64,000 bases of DNA from Actinomadura graeca. GTDB taxonomy: Bacteria > Actinomycetota > Actinomycetes > Streptosporangiales > Streptosporangiaceae. The position numbers and the translations under genes are program-made. Shown piece by piece: positions 34,552-43,057 of the stretch (the first letter of the stretch is position 1; each line of letters begins with the position of its first letter). The notes below the pieces were generated by a model. It did not search any database and was not told the DNA's origin. It saw only the letters and a program-made list of their open reading frames with translations. Location of the stretch: NCBI RefSeq assembly GCF_019175365.1, contig NZ_CP059572.1:7564001-7628000 (forward strand), in the 5' to 3' direction.

Positions 34552-34959
34552 GGGGGTCTCCTTGGCTTCCGTGCCGCCCACCGGTCGGCCGACGGGGCGG
34601 GCGCGGAGGCGGCCCGGGAGGCCCGAGGGCAGGGCGATGCGCCCCCGGGGGCGTGCGGGCGCCCGGGCGGGCGCCGCTGGGGGACGGGTCAGGGGGTGTC
34701 GCGCTCCCGGCTCGGACGTCGCGGAGCGGGCGGGCGCGGCCGCACGGTCATCGGGCGGCCACGCCCGCGATGCCGGCGGCTACACGCGCCGCACGGCGCC
34801 GGCGGACGGTGCCGTCCGGCCTGGGTCGGTCTCGACGTTCCGCTGGGTCTGTCGTGGAACGCCCGGGTGCGGGACGCGGCGGCGGACTGGCCGCCCGGCG
34901 TCCGGGCATGCCGGGGCGTGTCGATGAGGGTTACCTGACAAATCTCTCCTTCTTCCAAA
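34552..34959 (-). other. Long untranslated leader between riboswitch and CHAP gene
   Basis: This is 408 nt of very G+C-rich sequence with several potential hairpins (for example around 34660-34690). Just after the aptamer, GAAGAAGGAGAG is followed by TTG codons, so a short leader peptide is conceivable. I see no frame with convincing protein features. An expression-platform terminator is expected somewhere here, but I cannot fix its position. Confidence 0.4.
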
Positions 34960-35127
34960 CGCCTACCGGGTTAGCTGACGGGTTCGGGCGTGGAAGTGGC
35001 CCTACGGCGGGCTCCCGCCGGGCGGCGGGAGTCGCCGATTCACCCCGGGGGCCGGATTGCCCGTCCGGGACGGTTCCCGGACTCCGGCGATTGGGTCCCC
35101 GGCTCCGCTCGTGGCGGACTCGGCGTT
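34960..35127 (-). promoter_or_regulatory. ydaO/yuaA-type c-di-AMP riboswitch
   Basis: On the minus strand the conserved blocks appear in order: GGCAACGCCGAGTCCGCC, then GCCGGGGACCC, GGGGTGAATCGG, GTAGGGCCACTTCC, CGCCCGAACCCGTCAGCT and AACCCGGTAGGCG. CGCC at the 5' end pairs with the terminal GGCG (34960-34963) to close P1. These match the ydaO motif known upstream of actinobacterial wall hydrolases. In that class, c-di-AMP binding turns expression off. The regulated gene here is the CHAP hydrolase at 33793-34551. Confidence 0.92.
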
Positions 35128-35488
35128 GCCGCTGCGATCCTGAGGGCGCGATGGGGCCCGGCGCGGGACCCTGTGTCCCGCGTGCGAAGGAGCGGCGTTG
35201 ATGTTGTGAGGGCGGCATCCCCGTCGTGGGGACCCGCCCGTGGCCGGAGCCCTCGTGGGCCGCCGTGGCGCACTCTCAGCGCCATGCACGCTTCGGCGTG
35301 CGCACGGTCGGCCGGGCCGGCCGGGGGGAGGCGGCACGTGGATCGCACCGCCGGGGCGCGGCGGCTGGATGCGCCGCGCGGGGCCGTGGTGCCTGGTGGG
35401 CACCGCGGGACTCGGGCGCCTGGAGGGCGCCTTGAGTGCTGACAAGGTACCAAAGCCCCATCAGAAGGCAAACCCCTACAAAATTAAC
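35128..35488. other. Intergenic region, promoter side of the riboswitch
   Basis: These 361 nt hold no gene I can support. The region must contain the promoter for the riboswitch transcript (leftward). G+C content falls sharply from about 35440 to the NlpC/P60 terminator (AAACCCCTACAAAATTAAC). Confidence 0.4.
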
Positions 35489-35516
35489 AACGGACCAGGT
35501 CAAAGCCTGGTCCGTT
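35489..35516 (-). terminator. Intrinsic terminator of the NlpC/P60 gene
   Basis: AACGGACCAGG (35489-35499) pairs perfectly with CCTGGTCCGTT (35506-35516). On the minus strand it is followed by GTTAATTTTG. It lies 37 nt past the NlpC/P60 stop. Confidence 0.85.
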
Positions 35517-35552
35517 GTCGGTGAGGTGCGCGTGACGCGCTCCGGGGGAGCG

Positions 35553-36641
35553 TCAGGGGCGTCCGGCGCCGTAGTAGTTGGACAGGTAGTAGCCGGAAGT
35601 GATGTCGCTGATCTTGACGACATCGCCGGTGTGCGGGGCGTGGATCATCTTGCCGCCGCCGACGTACATGCCGACGTGCCCGAGGCCGCTGAAGAACACC
35701 AGGTCGCCGGGCTGGAGGGCGCTCTTGTCGACGCGCTTCGTGGCCGCGTACTGCGAGTTGGTGGTGCGGGTGATGCTGACGCCCGCGGCGCCCCAGGCGG
35801 TCATCGTCAGGCCGGAGCAGTCGAAGGTGTTCGGACCCGCCGCGCCGTAGGAGTACGCCTTGCCGAGCTGCGCGTAGGCGAAGTTGAGCGCCTTGCGGGC
35901 GGAGCCGCTGGCCGGGCCGTTGTAGGAGCCGCCGGTGCCACCACCGCCGCCGCTGCCACCGCCGCCCGGCGTGCTCACGCCGAGCTTGCGCAGCAGCTTC
36001 TTCTGCTGCTCGACCTGCTTGTCGAGCTCCTTCTTCTTGTCCCGCAGCTCCTTGGCCTTGCCCGCCACCTCGTTGTAGGCGTTCTGGGCCTGCGCCTGCT
36101 CGCGGCGCAGCCGCTGGGCGGTGGCGAGGAACTGGGTGAGCTGGGAGCCGCGCTCCTGGGACAGGTGCGTGAAGACCGCCGCCTGGTCCAGGATGGACTG
36201 CGGGTCGTTGCTGCCGACGAAGCCGGTCACGTCGGTGGAGTCGCCGTTCTTGTAGGCGGTCGCCGCCATCTGCGCGATCTTGGAGCGCTGCTGCTCGAAG
36301 GCGGCCTCCTCGCCACGGCTCGACCGCTTGGCGGCGTCGAGCTTCTTCTTGGCGATCTTGAGCTGCTCGTTGACCTTGTTGAACTTCTCGACGTTCTGGT
36401 CGACCTGCTCGTTGAGCTTGGTGAGCTTCTTGCGCACCTCGCCCGCGCTGGGCTTGGGCGCCGCCGCGTGCGCCACCACCGGGGGGAACGCGAAGGAGGT
36501 CGTCGCCGCGAGGCAGGCGACGGCCACCATGCGGCGGGTCGCGCTCCGACCCGCGAGGAGACCCCGCCGATCGCGCGATTGCGCTGTGCCCCCGATGAGT
36601 TCACTGGCCACGGTCGAATTCGCCCCTCTCGTCCACGACAT
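35553..36641 (-). CDS. Secreted NlpC/P60 D,L-endopeptidase with coiled-coil domain (RipA-like)
   Basis: This 362-residue peptidoglycan hydrolase has a signal peptide (cleavage near AHAAAP, residue 60). A long charged coiled coil spans about 65-235 (LNEQVDQNVEKFNKVNEQLK), followed by a Gly-rich linker and an NlpC/P60 domain. Catalytic Cys lies in NTFDCSGLTM near 273, His in GLGHVGMYVGGG near 319 and His in MIHAPHTG near 332. The coiled coil probably autoinhibits or docks the enzyme, as in RipA. Start choice: ATG at 36641, preceded by TAGTGT 9 nt upstream (possibly leaderless); GTG at 36611 is an alternative. Mycobacterial Rv2190c occupies the same neighbourhood. Confidence 0.93.
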   Translation of the reverse strand: MSWTRGANSTVASELIGGTAQSRDRRGLLAGRSATRRMVAVACLAATTSFAFPPVVAHAAAPKPSAGEVRKKLTKLNEQVDQNVEKFNKVNEQLKIAKKKLDAAKRSSRGEEAAFEQQRSKIAQMAATAYKNGDSTDVTGFVGSNDPQSILDQAAVFTHLSQERGSQLTQFLATAQRLRREQAQAQNAYNEVAGKAKELRDKKKELDKQVEQQKKLLRKLGVSTPGGGGSGGGGGTGGSYNGPASGSARKALNFAYAQLGKAYSYGAAGPNTFDCSGLTMTAWGAAGVSITRTTNSQYAATKRVDKSALQPGDLVFFSGLGHVGMYVGGGKMIHAPHTGDVVKISDITSGYYLSNYYGAGRP

Positions 36642-36769
36642 CAGCGGACGACACTAGCGAGGGGCAACACCCGTCACAACCGAAACGTCACATCTTGATT
36701 GACTTCTCCATCGAACGCCCACTTTCCGTGATTTCAAGATCACGCATCGTCGGGGCGCGTCCGCCCAGC

Positions 36770-38035
36770 TCAGGACCGGCCCAGCCGGCGGAGCAGCAGC
36801 GTGGACGGTGCGGGGCGCGCGCCGGCCCGGCGCGCCGCGTCCGCCACCTCACGGTCGGCGGAGACCACCACCACCGCCCGGCCGGGCGGCTCGGCACGCA
36901 CCAGGTCCCCGATCAGCTCGTCGGCGGTCTGCCCCGGGCGGCTGAACAGCACCCGCACCCCGCGCGGCGCCCCGATGGCCACCGGCGCGTCCAGCTCGGC
37001 GCCGTCGAACACGCACGTCACCTCGGCGCGGGTCTGCGCGGCGAGCCCGCCGAGCCCCGACACGAGCCGGTTGCGCTGGTCGGACAGCGGCAGTTCCCCG
37101 TACCCCGTCTTGGTGACGTTGTAGCCGTCCACGACGAGGTGCACCTGCGGCAGCGTCAGCAGCCGCTCAAGAAGCTGCGGGTCGCTGTCGGACAGCGCCC
37201 GCCCCGGCAGCGCCCGGTGCGCGAGCCGGTCCGGCTCCAGCGCGCCGACGGTGTCGGCCGGGCGCCCGATCGTGGACGGCAGCGCCAGCTCCCGGCGGAT
37301 GCCCTGCGCCGCGTCGGCGAGCGTGTCGAGCAGCATCCGGAGCCGGACGTCGTCGACGTTGCGGCCCTCGCGCGCGGCGCGCCTTGCGGCCTCCGCCGCG
37401 GCCTCGGCCTGCGCGGCGCGGGCGCGCAGCTTGCGCAGCTCCTTGTCGGCGGCGGCGCTCGACTCCCGCGCGGCCGCCAGCTCGCGCCCGGTCTCGGCGG
37501 CGACCGCCTCGGCGCGCTCCTGCGCGGCGCGCGCCCGCGTCCGCGCCTCGTGAAGCTTGCGCCGCAGCTCGGCCACCTCGGCCTTGGTGTCGCGCAGGTC
37601 CGCCCGCAGCTTGTCGACCTCGCCGGCGCGTGCCGTCCGCGCGGCCGCCAGCTCCTCCTTCAGCGCGGCGACGCGGCGTTCGGCCGCCTCCTCCTCCGAC
37701 GCCGAGGCGGAGCGCTCCAGCTCCGCGCGGGCCGCCTCCACCAGGCCGGTCCACCCGCCGGGGCGCAGCAGGTAGGCCAGCGCCGCGACCCGGACGGGGT
37801 CGGCCGCGGGCGGGACGCCGCCGCCCGCGACGGCCTCCGCCAGCTCCGGCTGCGCCTCCCGCAGCGGCTCGGCGACCCGCTCGCGGAAGCCCGCGTCCTT
37901 CTCCAGCAGCGCGGCGATGGGCGGGCCCGCGAGCTTGGCGCGCTTGCGGCGCTCGAACCGCGCGAACCGGCGCAGCGGCATGGGCACCTCGTCCGGCGGC
38001 AGCGCGCCGATCAGCTCGGCGGCGGCCTCCACCAC
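36770..38035 (-). CDS. NYN-domain (PIN-like) putative RNase with coiled-coil region
   Basis: The last 150 or so residues form a NYN/PIN-like nuclease domain: HLVVDGYNVTKTGYG, VTCVFDGAELD, and VVVVSADREVADAARRAG, which place the acidic metal ligands. The middle (about 120-235) is a Glu/Ala/Arg-rich coiled coil, and the N-terminus is a helical domain. From 38035 (GTG) the product is 421 residues. Homologous reading continues 25 codons upstream (ERLDGPLPEAVRQS) to an ATC codon at 38110-38108, which has GGAG correctly placed before it but no ATG, GTG or TTG. The true start is therefore uncertain. The 228 nt from there to the next gene hold only divergent promoter sequence. Likely RNA-processing role (inference). 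Confidence 0.85.
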   Translation of the reverse strand: MVEAAAELIGALPPDEVPMPLRRFARFERRKRAKLAGPPIAALLEKDAGFRERVAEPLREAQPELAEAVAGGGVPPAADPVRVAALAYLLRPGGWTGLVEAARAELERSASASEEEAAERRVAALKEELAAARTARAGEVDKLRADLRDTKAEVAELRRKLHEARTRARAAQERAEAVAAETGRELAAARESSAAADKELRKLRARAAQAEAAAEAARRAAREGRNVDDVRLRMLLDTLADAAQGIRRELALPSTIGRPADTVGALEPDRLAHRALPGRALSDSDPQLLERLLTLPQVHLVVDGYNVTKTGYGELPLSDQRNRLVSGLGGLAAQTRAEVTCVFDGAELDAPVAIGAPRGVRVLFSRPGQTADELIGDLVRAEPPGRAVVVVSADREVADAARRAGARPAPSTLLLRRLGRS

Positions 38036-38338
38036 GCTCTGCCGGACGGCCTCGGGCAGAGGCCCGTCCAGCCGCTCGGAGCCGTCGCACGTCGCTTCGG
38101 GGCTTTCGATGGTCCCGCTCCTTCCGGGCAGTGCCGCCGGTGGCCTGTGTCTTCCCGGGCGGCACGCGCCCTAACCAGCGGGAACGCGGGACGGCCCGGC
38201 CCGGGTCCGGAGACCGGCCGGGCGCGCCGCACCCGGGAGCCCGTCCCCCGGTGGCCCCGATCCGGCGGGACGCGCCGGCGCACCCCCAACCCTAGCGGCA
38301 CGGACTTCTGTCGGTGGCGTCCTCTACGGTCCCGGGGC

Positions 38339-40114
38339 ATGACTGCTGCGCACGTCCAGGGCACCCTGGACGACCTCGGCACCCCCCTGTCCGAGGTCAC
38401 CTTCGTGGTGGTCGACCTGGAGACGACGGGAGGCTCGGCGGCCGACTCGGCGATCACCGAGATCGGCGCGGTCAAGGTGCGCGGGGGAGCGGAGCTCGGC
38501 GAGCTCGGCACGCTGGTCGACCCGGGCGGGCCCGTCCCGCCGTTCATCACCGCGCTGACCGGCATCACCACCGCGATGGTGACGGCCGCGCCGCGGATGG
38601 ACTCGGTGCTGCCCGCGTTCCTGGAGTTCGCGCGCGGCTGCGTGCTGGTCGCGCACAACGCGCCGTTCGACATCGGGTTCCTGAAGGCGGCCTGCGCCGT
38701 GCACGGCTATCCCTGGCCCGGGTTCACCGTCGTCGACACCGTCGACCTCGCCCGCCGTGTCCTGTCCAAGGACGAGGTGCCCAACTGCAAGCTGGGCACG
38801 CTCGCGCGCTTCTTCCGCACCGTCAACCAGCCGACGCACCGGGCCCTCGCCGACGCCCGCGCCACCGTGGAGGTCCTGCACGGGCTGATCGAGCGGCTCG
38901 GCTCCTTCGGCGTGACGTCGCTGGAGGAGATGCGCGGCTTCGCCAAGGCGCCCACGCCCGAGCAGCGCCGCAAACGCCACCTCGCCGACGACGTGCCGAG
39001 CGTGCCCGGCGTGTACCTCTTCGAGGACGACGCGGGCGAGGCGCTCTACGTCGGCAAGAGCGGCGACCTGCGCTCCCGGGTGCGCAGCTACTTCACCGGC
39101 TCGGAGACCCGCCGGCGCGTCCGCGAGATGGTCGGCCTCGCCGAACGCGTCCGGACGATCGCGTGCGCCACCGGGCTGGAGGCCGAGGTCCGCGAGCTGC
39201 GGCTGATCGCCGAGCACAAGCCCCGCTACAACCGCCGCTCGAAGTTCCCCGAGCGGGCCATCTGGCTGAAGCTGACGGCCGAGCAGTTCCCGCGGCTGTC
39301 GATCGTCCGCGAGTGCCGCGACGACGGCGCCTGCTACCTCGGCCCGATCTCCTCGCGGCGGCAGGCCGAGGAGGCGCGCGCCGCGCTGCACGAGGCCGTC
39401 CCGCTGCGCCAGTGCACGCAGCGGCTCACGCTCCGGCTCATCGAGCGCGGCCGGGCCCGCGCCTGCGCCCTCGCCGAGATCGGCCGGTGCGGCGCGCCCT
39501 GCGACGGCCGCGAGTCCGAGGGCGACTACGGCGTCCACGCCACCACCGCCCGGACCATCATGGAGGGGGACGTGCGGCCCGTGGTCGCCGCCGCCCAGGT
39601 CCGCATCGACCGGCTCTCCGCCGAGCTGCGCTACGAGGAGGCCGCCGCCCAGCGCGACCGCCTCGCCGCGTTCGTCCGCGCCGCCGCCCGCGGGCAGCGG
39701 CTCGGCGCGCTGGCCCGGCTGCCGCAGATGGTCGCGGCCCGCCCGGCGTTCGACAACGGCTGGGAGCTGGCGGTCGTGCGGTACGGGAGGCTCGCGGCCG
39801 CCGGAACGGTCCCGCCGGGCGCCGACCCGTGGCCCTACGTCCGCGCGCTCACCGCCACCGCCGAGACCGTCTTCCCGCCCGCCGGGGGCGCCCCGGGAGG
39901 CGTCGCCCTCGGCGCCGCGCCGTCCGCCGGGGCCACCGCCGAGGAGATGGAGTGCGTCCTGCGCTGGCTCGACCTGCCCGGCGTCCGGCTCGTCGAGCTG
40001 GACGGCGAATGGACGTGCCCCGCCCACGGCGCCGAGGGGCTGCGCCGCTGGATCGACAACGCCTACACACGCCACGACCCCGACTCGGCGGAACGTGCCC
40101 GCCCACTAAGGTGA
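38339..40114 (+). CDS. DEDDh 3'-5' exonuclease fused to GIY-YIG/UvrC-like endonuclease domain
   Basis: This 591-residue protein joins a DnaQ-type exonuclease (residues about 18-185) to a UvrC/Cho-like region. Exonuclease motifs are VVVDLETTG (Asp, Glu), VAHNAPFDIGFL (Asp) and HRALADARAT (His, Asp). The GIY-YIG part follows at 223-300 (GVYLFEDDAGEALYVGKSG, then IAEHKPRYN), followed by a UvrC-like cysteine motif region (ACALAEIGRCGAPCDG) and a UvrB-interaction-like helix (ELRYEEAAAQRDRL). It resembles Mycobacterium Rv2191 in order and neighbourhood. It is probably a DNA repair nuclease. ATG at 38339 with GGGG upstream. Confidence 0.93.
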   Translation: MTAAHVQGTLDDLGTPLSEVTFVVVDLETTGGSAADSAITEIGAVKVRGGAELGELGTLVDPGGPVPPFITALTGITTAMVTAAPRMDSVLPAFLEFARGCVLVAHNAPFDIGFLKAACAVHGYPWPGFTVVDTVDLARRVLSKDEVPNCKLGTLARFFRTVNQPTHRALADARATVEVLHGLIERLGSFGVTSLEEMRGFAKAPTPEQRRKRHLADDVPSVPGVYLFEDDAGEALYVGKSGDLRSRVRSYFTGSETRRRVREMVGLAERVRTIACATGLEAEVRELRLIAEHKPRYNRRSKFPERAIWLKLTAEQFPRLSIVRECRDDGACYLGPISSRRQAEEARAALHEAVPLRQCTQRLTLRLIERGRARACALAEIGRCGAPCDGRESEGDYGVHATTARTIMEGDVRPVVAAAQVRIDRLSAELRYEEAAAQRDRLAAFVRAAARGQRLGALARLPQMVAARPAFDNGWELAVVRYGRLAAAGTVPPGADPWPYVRALTATAETVFPPAGGAPGGVALGAAPSAGATAEEMECVLRWLDLPGVRLVELDGEWTCPAHGAEGLRRWIDNAYTRHDPDSAERARPLR

Positions 40115-40150
40115 CGTGGGAAGCCCCGTGATGGAGAGGACGACCCCGGC

Positions 40151-40894
40151 ATGGCCCTCCCTCTCTATGACAGCCAGCCCGCCAGGCGCGTCCCCTGGGT
40201 GACGTATCTGCTGGTGGCGGCCAACGTGGTCGTGTTCCTGCTCACCCCCATGTCCAACTTCGCCACCTGGTACGGCGAGAACGGGGTCCGCGAGTGCAGG
40301 GCGGCGCACTTCACCTACGAGTACGGCGCCGTCCCCAAGGAGCTGACGACCGGCGAGCAGCAGCCGCTGCCGTCGGACGTCGTCCGCCAGTGCGGGCCCG
40401 GGGACTTCCGGAAGGCCCCCTGGACGTCGGCGTTCACCTCGATGTTCCTGCACTCGGGGGCGCTGCACCTGCTGGGCAACCTGGTGGCGCTGTTCGTCGT
40501 CGGCATGGGCCTGGAGGACCGCCTCGGACGGCTGCGCTACCTCCTCGCCTACCTGTTCTTCGGGCTGGCCGCCGTCTACGGGTTCGCCTACACCTCCGCG
40601 GACTCGACGGTGCCGCTGATCGGCGCGTCCGGGGCCATCGCCGGGGTGATGGGCGCCTACGTGATCCTCAACCCGCGCGGCCGCATCGTCAGCTACGTCC
40701 CGCCGGTCATCGTCGTCCGGCTGCCGGTGTGGGTGGTGCTGGGCTACTGGTTCGTCCTGCAATGGCTGTCGCTCGGCGACGACGAGAGCAACGTCGCCTA
40801 CACCGCGCACATCTACGGCTTCGCCGCGGGTGTCCTGTTCGCACTCCTGGCCCGCCGAACCGGAACCGCACGCAAACCAGTCGCACTGGTCTGA
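40151..40894 (+). CDS. Rhomboid-family intramembrane serine protease
   Basis: This 247-residue multi-helix membrane protein has the catalytic serine in GASGAIAGVMGAY near residue 160 and the catalytic histidine in AHIYGFAAG near 220. The conserved FLHSGALHLLGNLVAL hairpin holds the His/Asn pair. A hydrophilic insertion (residues 45-95) after the first helix is larger than in GlpG. ATG at 40151. The stop lies 3 nt before the first 142-bp repeat. Substrates unknown. Confidence 0.93.
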   Translation: MALPLYDSQPARRVPWVTYLLVAANVVVFLLTPMSNFATWYGENGVRECRAAHFTYEYGAVPKELTTGEQQPLPSDVVRQCGPGDFRKAPWTSAFTSMFLHSGALHLLGNLVALFVVGMGLEDRLGRLRYLLAYLFFGLAAVYGFAYTSADSTVPLIGASGAIAGVMGAYVILNPRGRIVSYVPPVIVVRLPVWVVLGYWFVLQWLSLGDDESNVAYTAHIYGFAAGVLFALLARRTGTARKPVALV

Positions 40895-40896
40895 TC

Positions 40897-41190
40897 GCAG
40901 TGCCCTTGGCGGTCGGGCCTGGGGGCCCTTCCTTCGGCGGGCACCGCGGCGATCGCTGCATCGCTCCGGACTCGCCCCAGAGGGCTCGCTGCGCGATCAG
41001 TTGCTCGCAGGCTCGCAACTGCCTTCGGACGCGATCGCTGTGTTCATTGCAGTGCCCTTGGCGGTCGGGCCTGGGGGCCCTTCCTTCGGCGGGCACCGCG
41101 GCGATCGCTGCATCGCTCCGGACTCGCCCCAGAGGGCTCGCTGCGCGATCAGTTGCTCGCAGGCTCGCAACTGCCTTCGGACGCGATCGC
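40897..41190 (+). repeat. Two identical 142-bp direct repeats
   Basis: Units at 40897-41038 and 41049-41190 appear identical over 142 bp and are separated by TGTGTTCATT. Each holds internal symmetry (GGGCCTGGGGGCCC; TTGCTCGCAGGCTCGCAA), so it could fold into strong hairpins. A diverged inverted copy exists at 30859-30997. I find no start signal or protein-like composition, so these are treated as noncoding repeats filling the rhomboid-AsnC gap. Nucleotides 41191-41277 form the AsnC-gene promoter region. Confidence 0.92.
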
Positions 41191-41277
41191 AACGTTTCGG
41201 GTCGCGGTGGCACCGGTGGAAAGCCGCGGTGAGGTGGCCGGTAGGGTCGAGGGTCCGGACTGTGGGGAGGGTGAGAG

Positions 41278-41565
41278 ATGGTCACCGCGATCGTGTTCGT
41301 CAAGGCCGACGTCGCGCGCATCCACGAGGTGGCCGAGGCGATCGCCGCCCTGGACGGGGTGAGCGAGGTCTACTCCATCACCGGTGAGCACGACCTCGTG
41401 GCGATGGTCCGCGTGCGCCGCCACGAGGAGCTGAACGACGTGATCCCGGGGCGGCTCAACAAGGTCCCCGGCATCGTCGGCACCGAGACGCACATCGCGT
41501 TCCGCACCTACTCCCAGCACGACCTGGAGGTCGCCTTCGCCCTCGGCCTCGCCGACGCCGACTGA
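41278..41565 (+). CDS. Stand-alone Lrp/AsnC ligand-binding (RAM) domain protein
   Basis: This 95-residue protein consists of only the effector-binding/oligomerisation domain of Lrp/AsnC regulators (VTAIVFVKADVARIHEVAEA, GEHDLVAMVRV, VPGIVGTETHIAF) and has no helix-turn-helix. Such proteins sense amino acids or modulate full-length Lrp partners. GGGGAGGGTGAG precedes the ATG. Its last 58 nt overlap the convergent Cache-domain gene. The role is unknown; similar proteins are encoded near ctaE/trpD in several actinomycetes (from memory). Confidence 0.88.
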   Translation: MVTAIVFVKADVARIHEVAEAIAALDGVSEVYSITGEHDLVAMVRVRRHEELNDVIPGRLNKVPGIVGTETHIAFRTYSQHDLEVAFALGLADAD

Positions 41566-42257
41566 CCGGCGGTGACGACGGAGAGGGGCAGGTCGCCGCA
41601 CGGGCGGGTCTCGAAGCCCCGGCCGCCGCGGTAGGCCGCGCCCGGGGTCCATGAGGCGGTGTTGGACGCCATGACGCGGCCGGGCGCGTTGACGACGAAC
41701 GCGGGCGCGGGGATCTCGCGCAGCGCCGGGACGATCGCGTTCTCGAAGGTGCGCGCGTACACGTCGGCGGCGGCCACCCCGGCGAAGACGCCGCCGACGC
41801 GCACCGGCGCCGACAGCGTCAGCACGTACCCGTCGCTGCAGAAGTAGTCGACGTACGGGCCGCACACGGTCCTCTCGGCGCCGCCGGCCGGCCCGGTGAA
41901 CCACTCCCAACCGGTGTAGTCGTACAGGGCGCTGTTCTCGGGGTCGAGGTCGGGCAGGAACCGGGCGGGGTCGCCGGACGGGCCGGTCTGCCACCACTCC
42001 AGGTACCAGGCCGCGTCGGCGAGCATCCCCGGGGCGGCGATGAACCCCGTGCCGGAGACCAGCGCGCCGAGATGGGCCGACAGCAGGGGGCGCAGCGCGG
42101 CCAGGTCCCCGGCGACCGGCTCGCGGCCGGTGGCGCGGGCCCCGGCGAGACACCGGGCCGAGGCGTCGCGGACCCGCTCGACCGTCGCGAACACGCCGTC
42201 CAGGGTGGCGTGGACGCGTGCGGCGGCCGCGCCGATGGCGGGGGGCTCGGAGGGCAT
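41508..42257 (-). CDS. Soluble Cache-domain protein
   Basis: This 249-residue protein has an N-terminal helical stretch followed by a PAS-like sensor fold of the Cache type. Its motifs are YDYTGWEWFTGPAGG, CGPYVDYFCSDGYVLTLSAPV and GVFAGVAAADVYARTFENAI, which resemble ligand-binding Cache domains of chemoreceptors. It lacks a signal peptide and membrane helices, so it would be cytoplasmic, unusual for Cache. CGGAGGTGATCC gives a strong Shine-Dalgarno sequence for the ATG at 42257. It follows the FadR regulator by 29 nt, suggesting it binds a small molecule (amine, amino acid or acid) linked to the polyamine-type transporter. The 3' end overlaps the AsnC-like gene by 58 nt. Confidence 0.82.
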   Translation of the reverse strand: MPSEPPAIGAAAARVHATLDGVFATVERVRDASARCLAGARATGREPVAGDLAALRPLLSAHLGALVSGTGFIAAPGMLADAAWYLEWWQTGPSGDPARFLPDLDPENSALYDYTGWEWFTGPAGGAERTVCGPYVDYFCSDGYVLTLSAPVRVGGVFAGVAAADVYARTFENAIVPALREIPAPAFVVNAPGRVMASNTASWTPGAAYRGGRGFETRPCGDLPLSVVTAGQSASARPRAKATSRSCWE

Positions 42258-42286
42258 GGATCACCTCCGGGTTGCTCTGGTGGACG

Positions 42287-43003
42287 TCAGAGGGAGAGCC
42301 GACGTTCAATGAGATGTTCTACCGCACACGCGACGTGGCTTTCAGCGAGATCGCGGGCGAGGGCGTCCTCACCGCGTCCGACGGCCTCGACGAGCGCGGC
42401 GTGCTCCCGGCGGGCCCGCCCGCGCCACCGGGGATGGTCGTGGACGGTCCAGATCAGCGGCCCGATGTCGGCCTGGAGCCGGATCTCCTCCCGGGTGAGC
42501 CGGACGGACTGGGACGCGGCCGCCACCTCCAGGTGCAGCCGCCCGTCCAGCCGGCACGTGCGCGCGCCGCCGCCCGCGGCGGACAACTCCGCCAGCGAGC
42601 GCCGCAGCCGCTCCACGTCCCCGGGCAGCGACCGCATCGCCGCGAGCCGCGCCGCGGCCCCGGCGATGGCCGCGTAGTGGTCACCGAGGTCGCGCAGCTC
42701 CTCGGCGGCCAGCGGGCGCAGCCGCCCGTCCAGGTCGAACGGCCGGGCCGGGGTGCGGACGAAGCTGCCGCCGCCGCGCCCCCGCCGGGTCTCGATGAGG
42801 CCCTGCTGGCGCAGGGCCATCAGCGCCTCCCGCAGGGTGACCGTCGAGACGCCGAGATGGCCCGCGAGGTCGGCCTCGCTGGGCAGCTGCTCCCCGTCGG
42901 CGAGCAGCCCCAGCGCGATGGCGTCGCTGAGGCGGCGGACCACCGCGTGCACCCGCGCGGTGTTGTCGACCGGAGCGAACACGACGAGGCGCGAGCTGTC
43001 CAT
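42287..43003 (-). CDS. FadR-subfamily GntR transcriptional regulator
   Basis: This 238-residue regulator has a winged helix at about residues 15-85 (LPSEADLAGHLGVSTVTLREAL, then GLIETRRGRGGGSFV) and a helical FCD ligand domain (HYAAIAGAAARLAAM; metal-site histidines plausible in RLHLEVAAASQS and SHVACAVEHL). It is divergent from the ABC operon with an 84-bp control region containing an inverted repeat, and cotranscribed with the Cache-domain gene. It likely represses transporter expression until a substrate accumulates. ATG at 43003 with AGAGGGGGG upstream. Confidence 0.92.
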   Translation of the reverse strand: MDSSRLVVFAPVDNTARVHAVVRRLSDAIALGLLADGEQLPSEADLAGHLGVSTVTLREALMALRQQGLIETRRGRGGGSFVRTPARPFDLDGRLRPLAAEELRDLGDHYAAIAGAAARLAAMRSLPGDVERLRRSLAELSAAGGGARTCRLDGRLHLEVAAASQSVRLTREEIRLQADIGPLIWTVHDHPRWRGRARREHAALVEAVGRGEDALARDLAESHVACAVEHLIERRLSL

Positions 43004-43057
43004 CGCCCCCCTCTCCCACCAGCGTTGACACAGTGATACAGGATCCTCACTTGAACT

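Noticed and set aside
34689..34958. Small gene in the CHAP leader (about 89 codons beginning just after the riboswitch)
   Set aside because: Arg/Pro/His-rich sequence without a recognisable domain and only a TTG start. It could be a leader peptide but cannot be supported as a gene.
40897..41190. CRISPR or insertion sequence at the 142-bp repeats
   Set aside because: Only two units with a 10-bp separator, no transposase and no target duplication seen.
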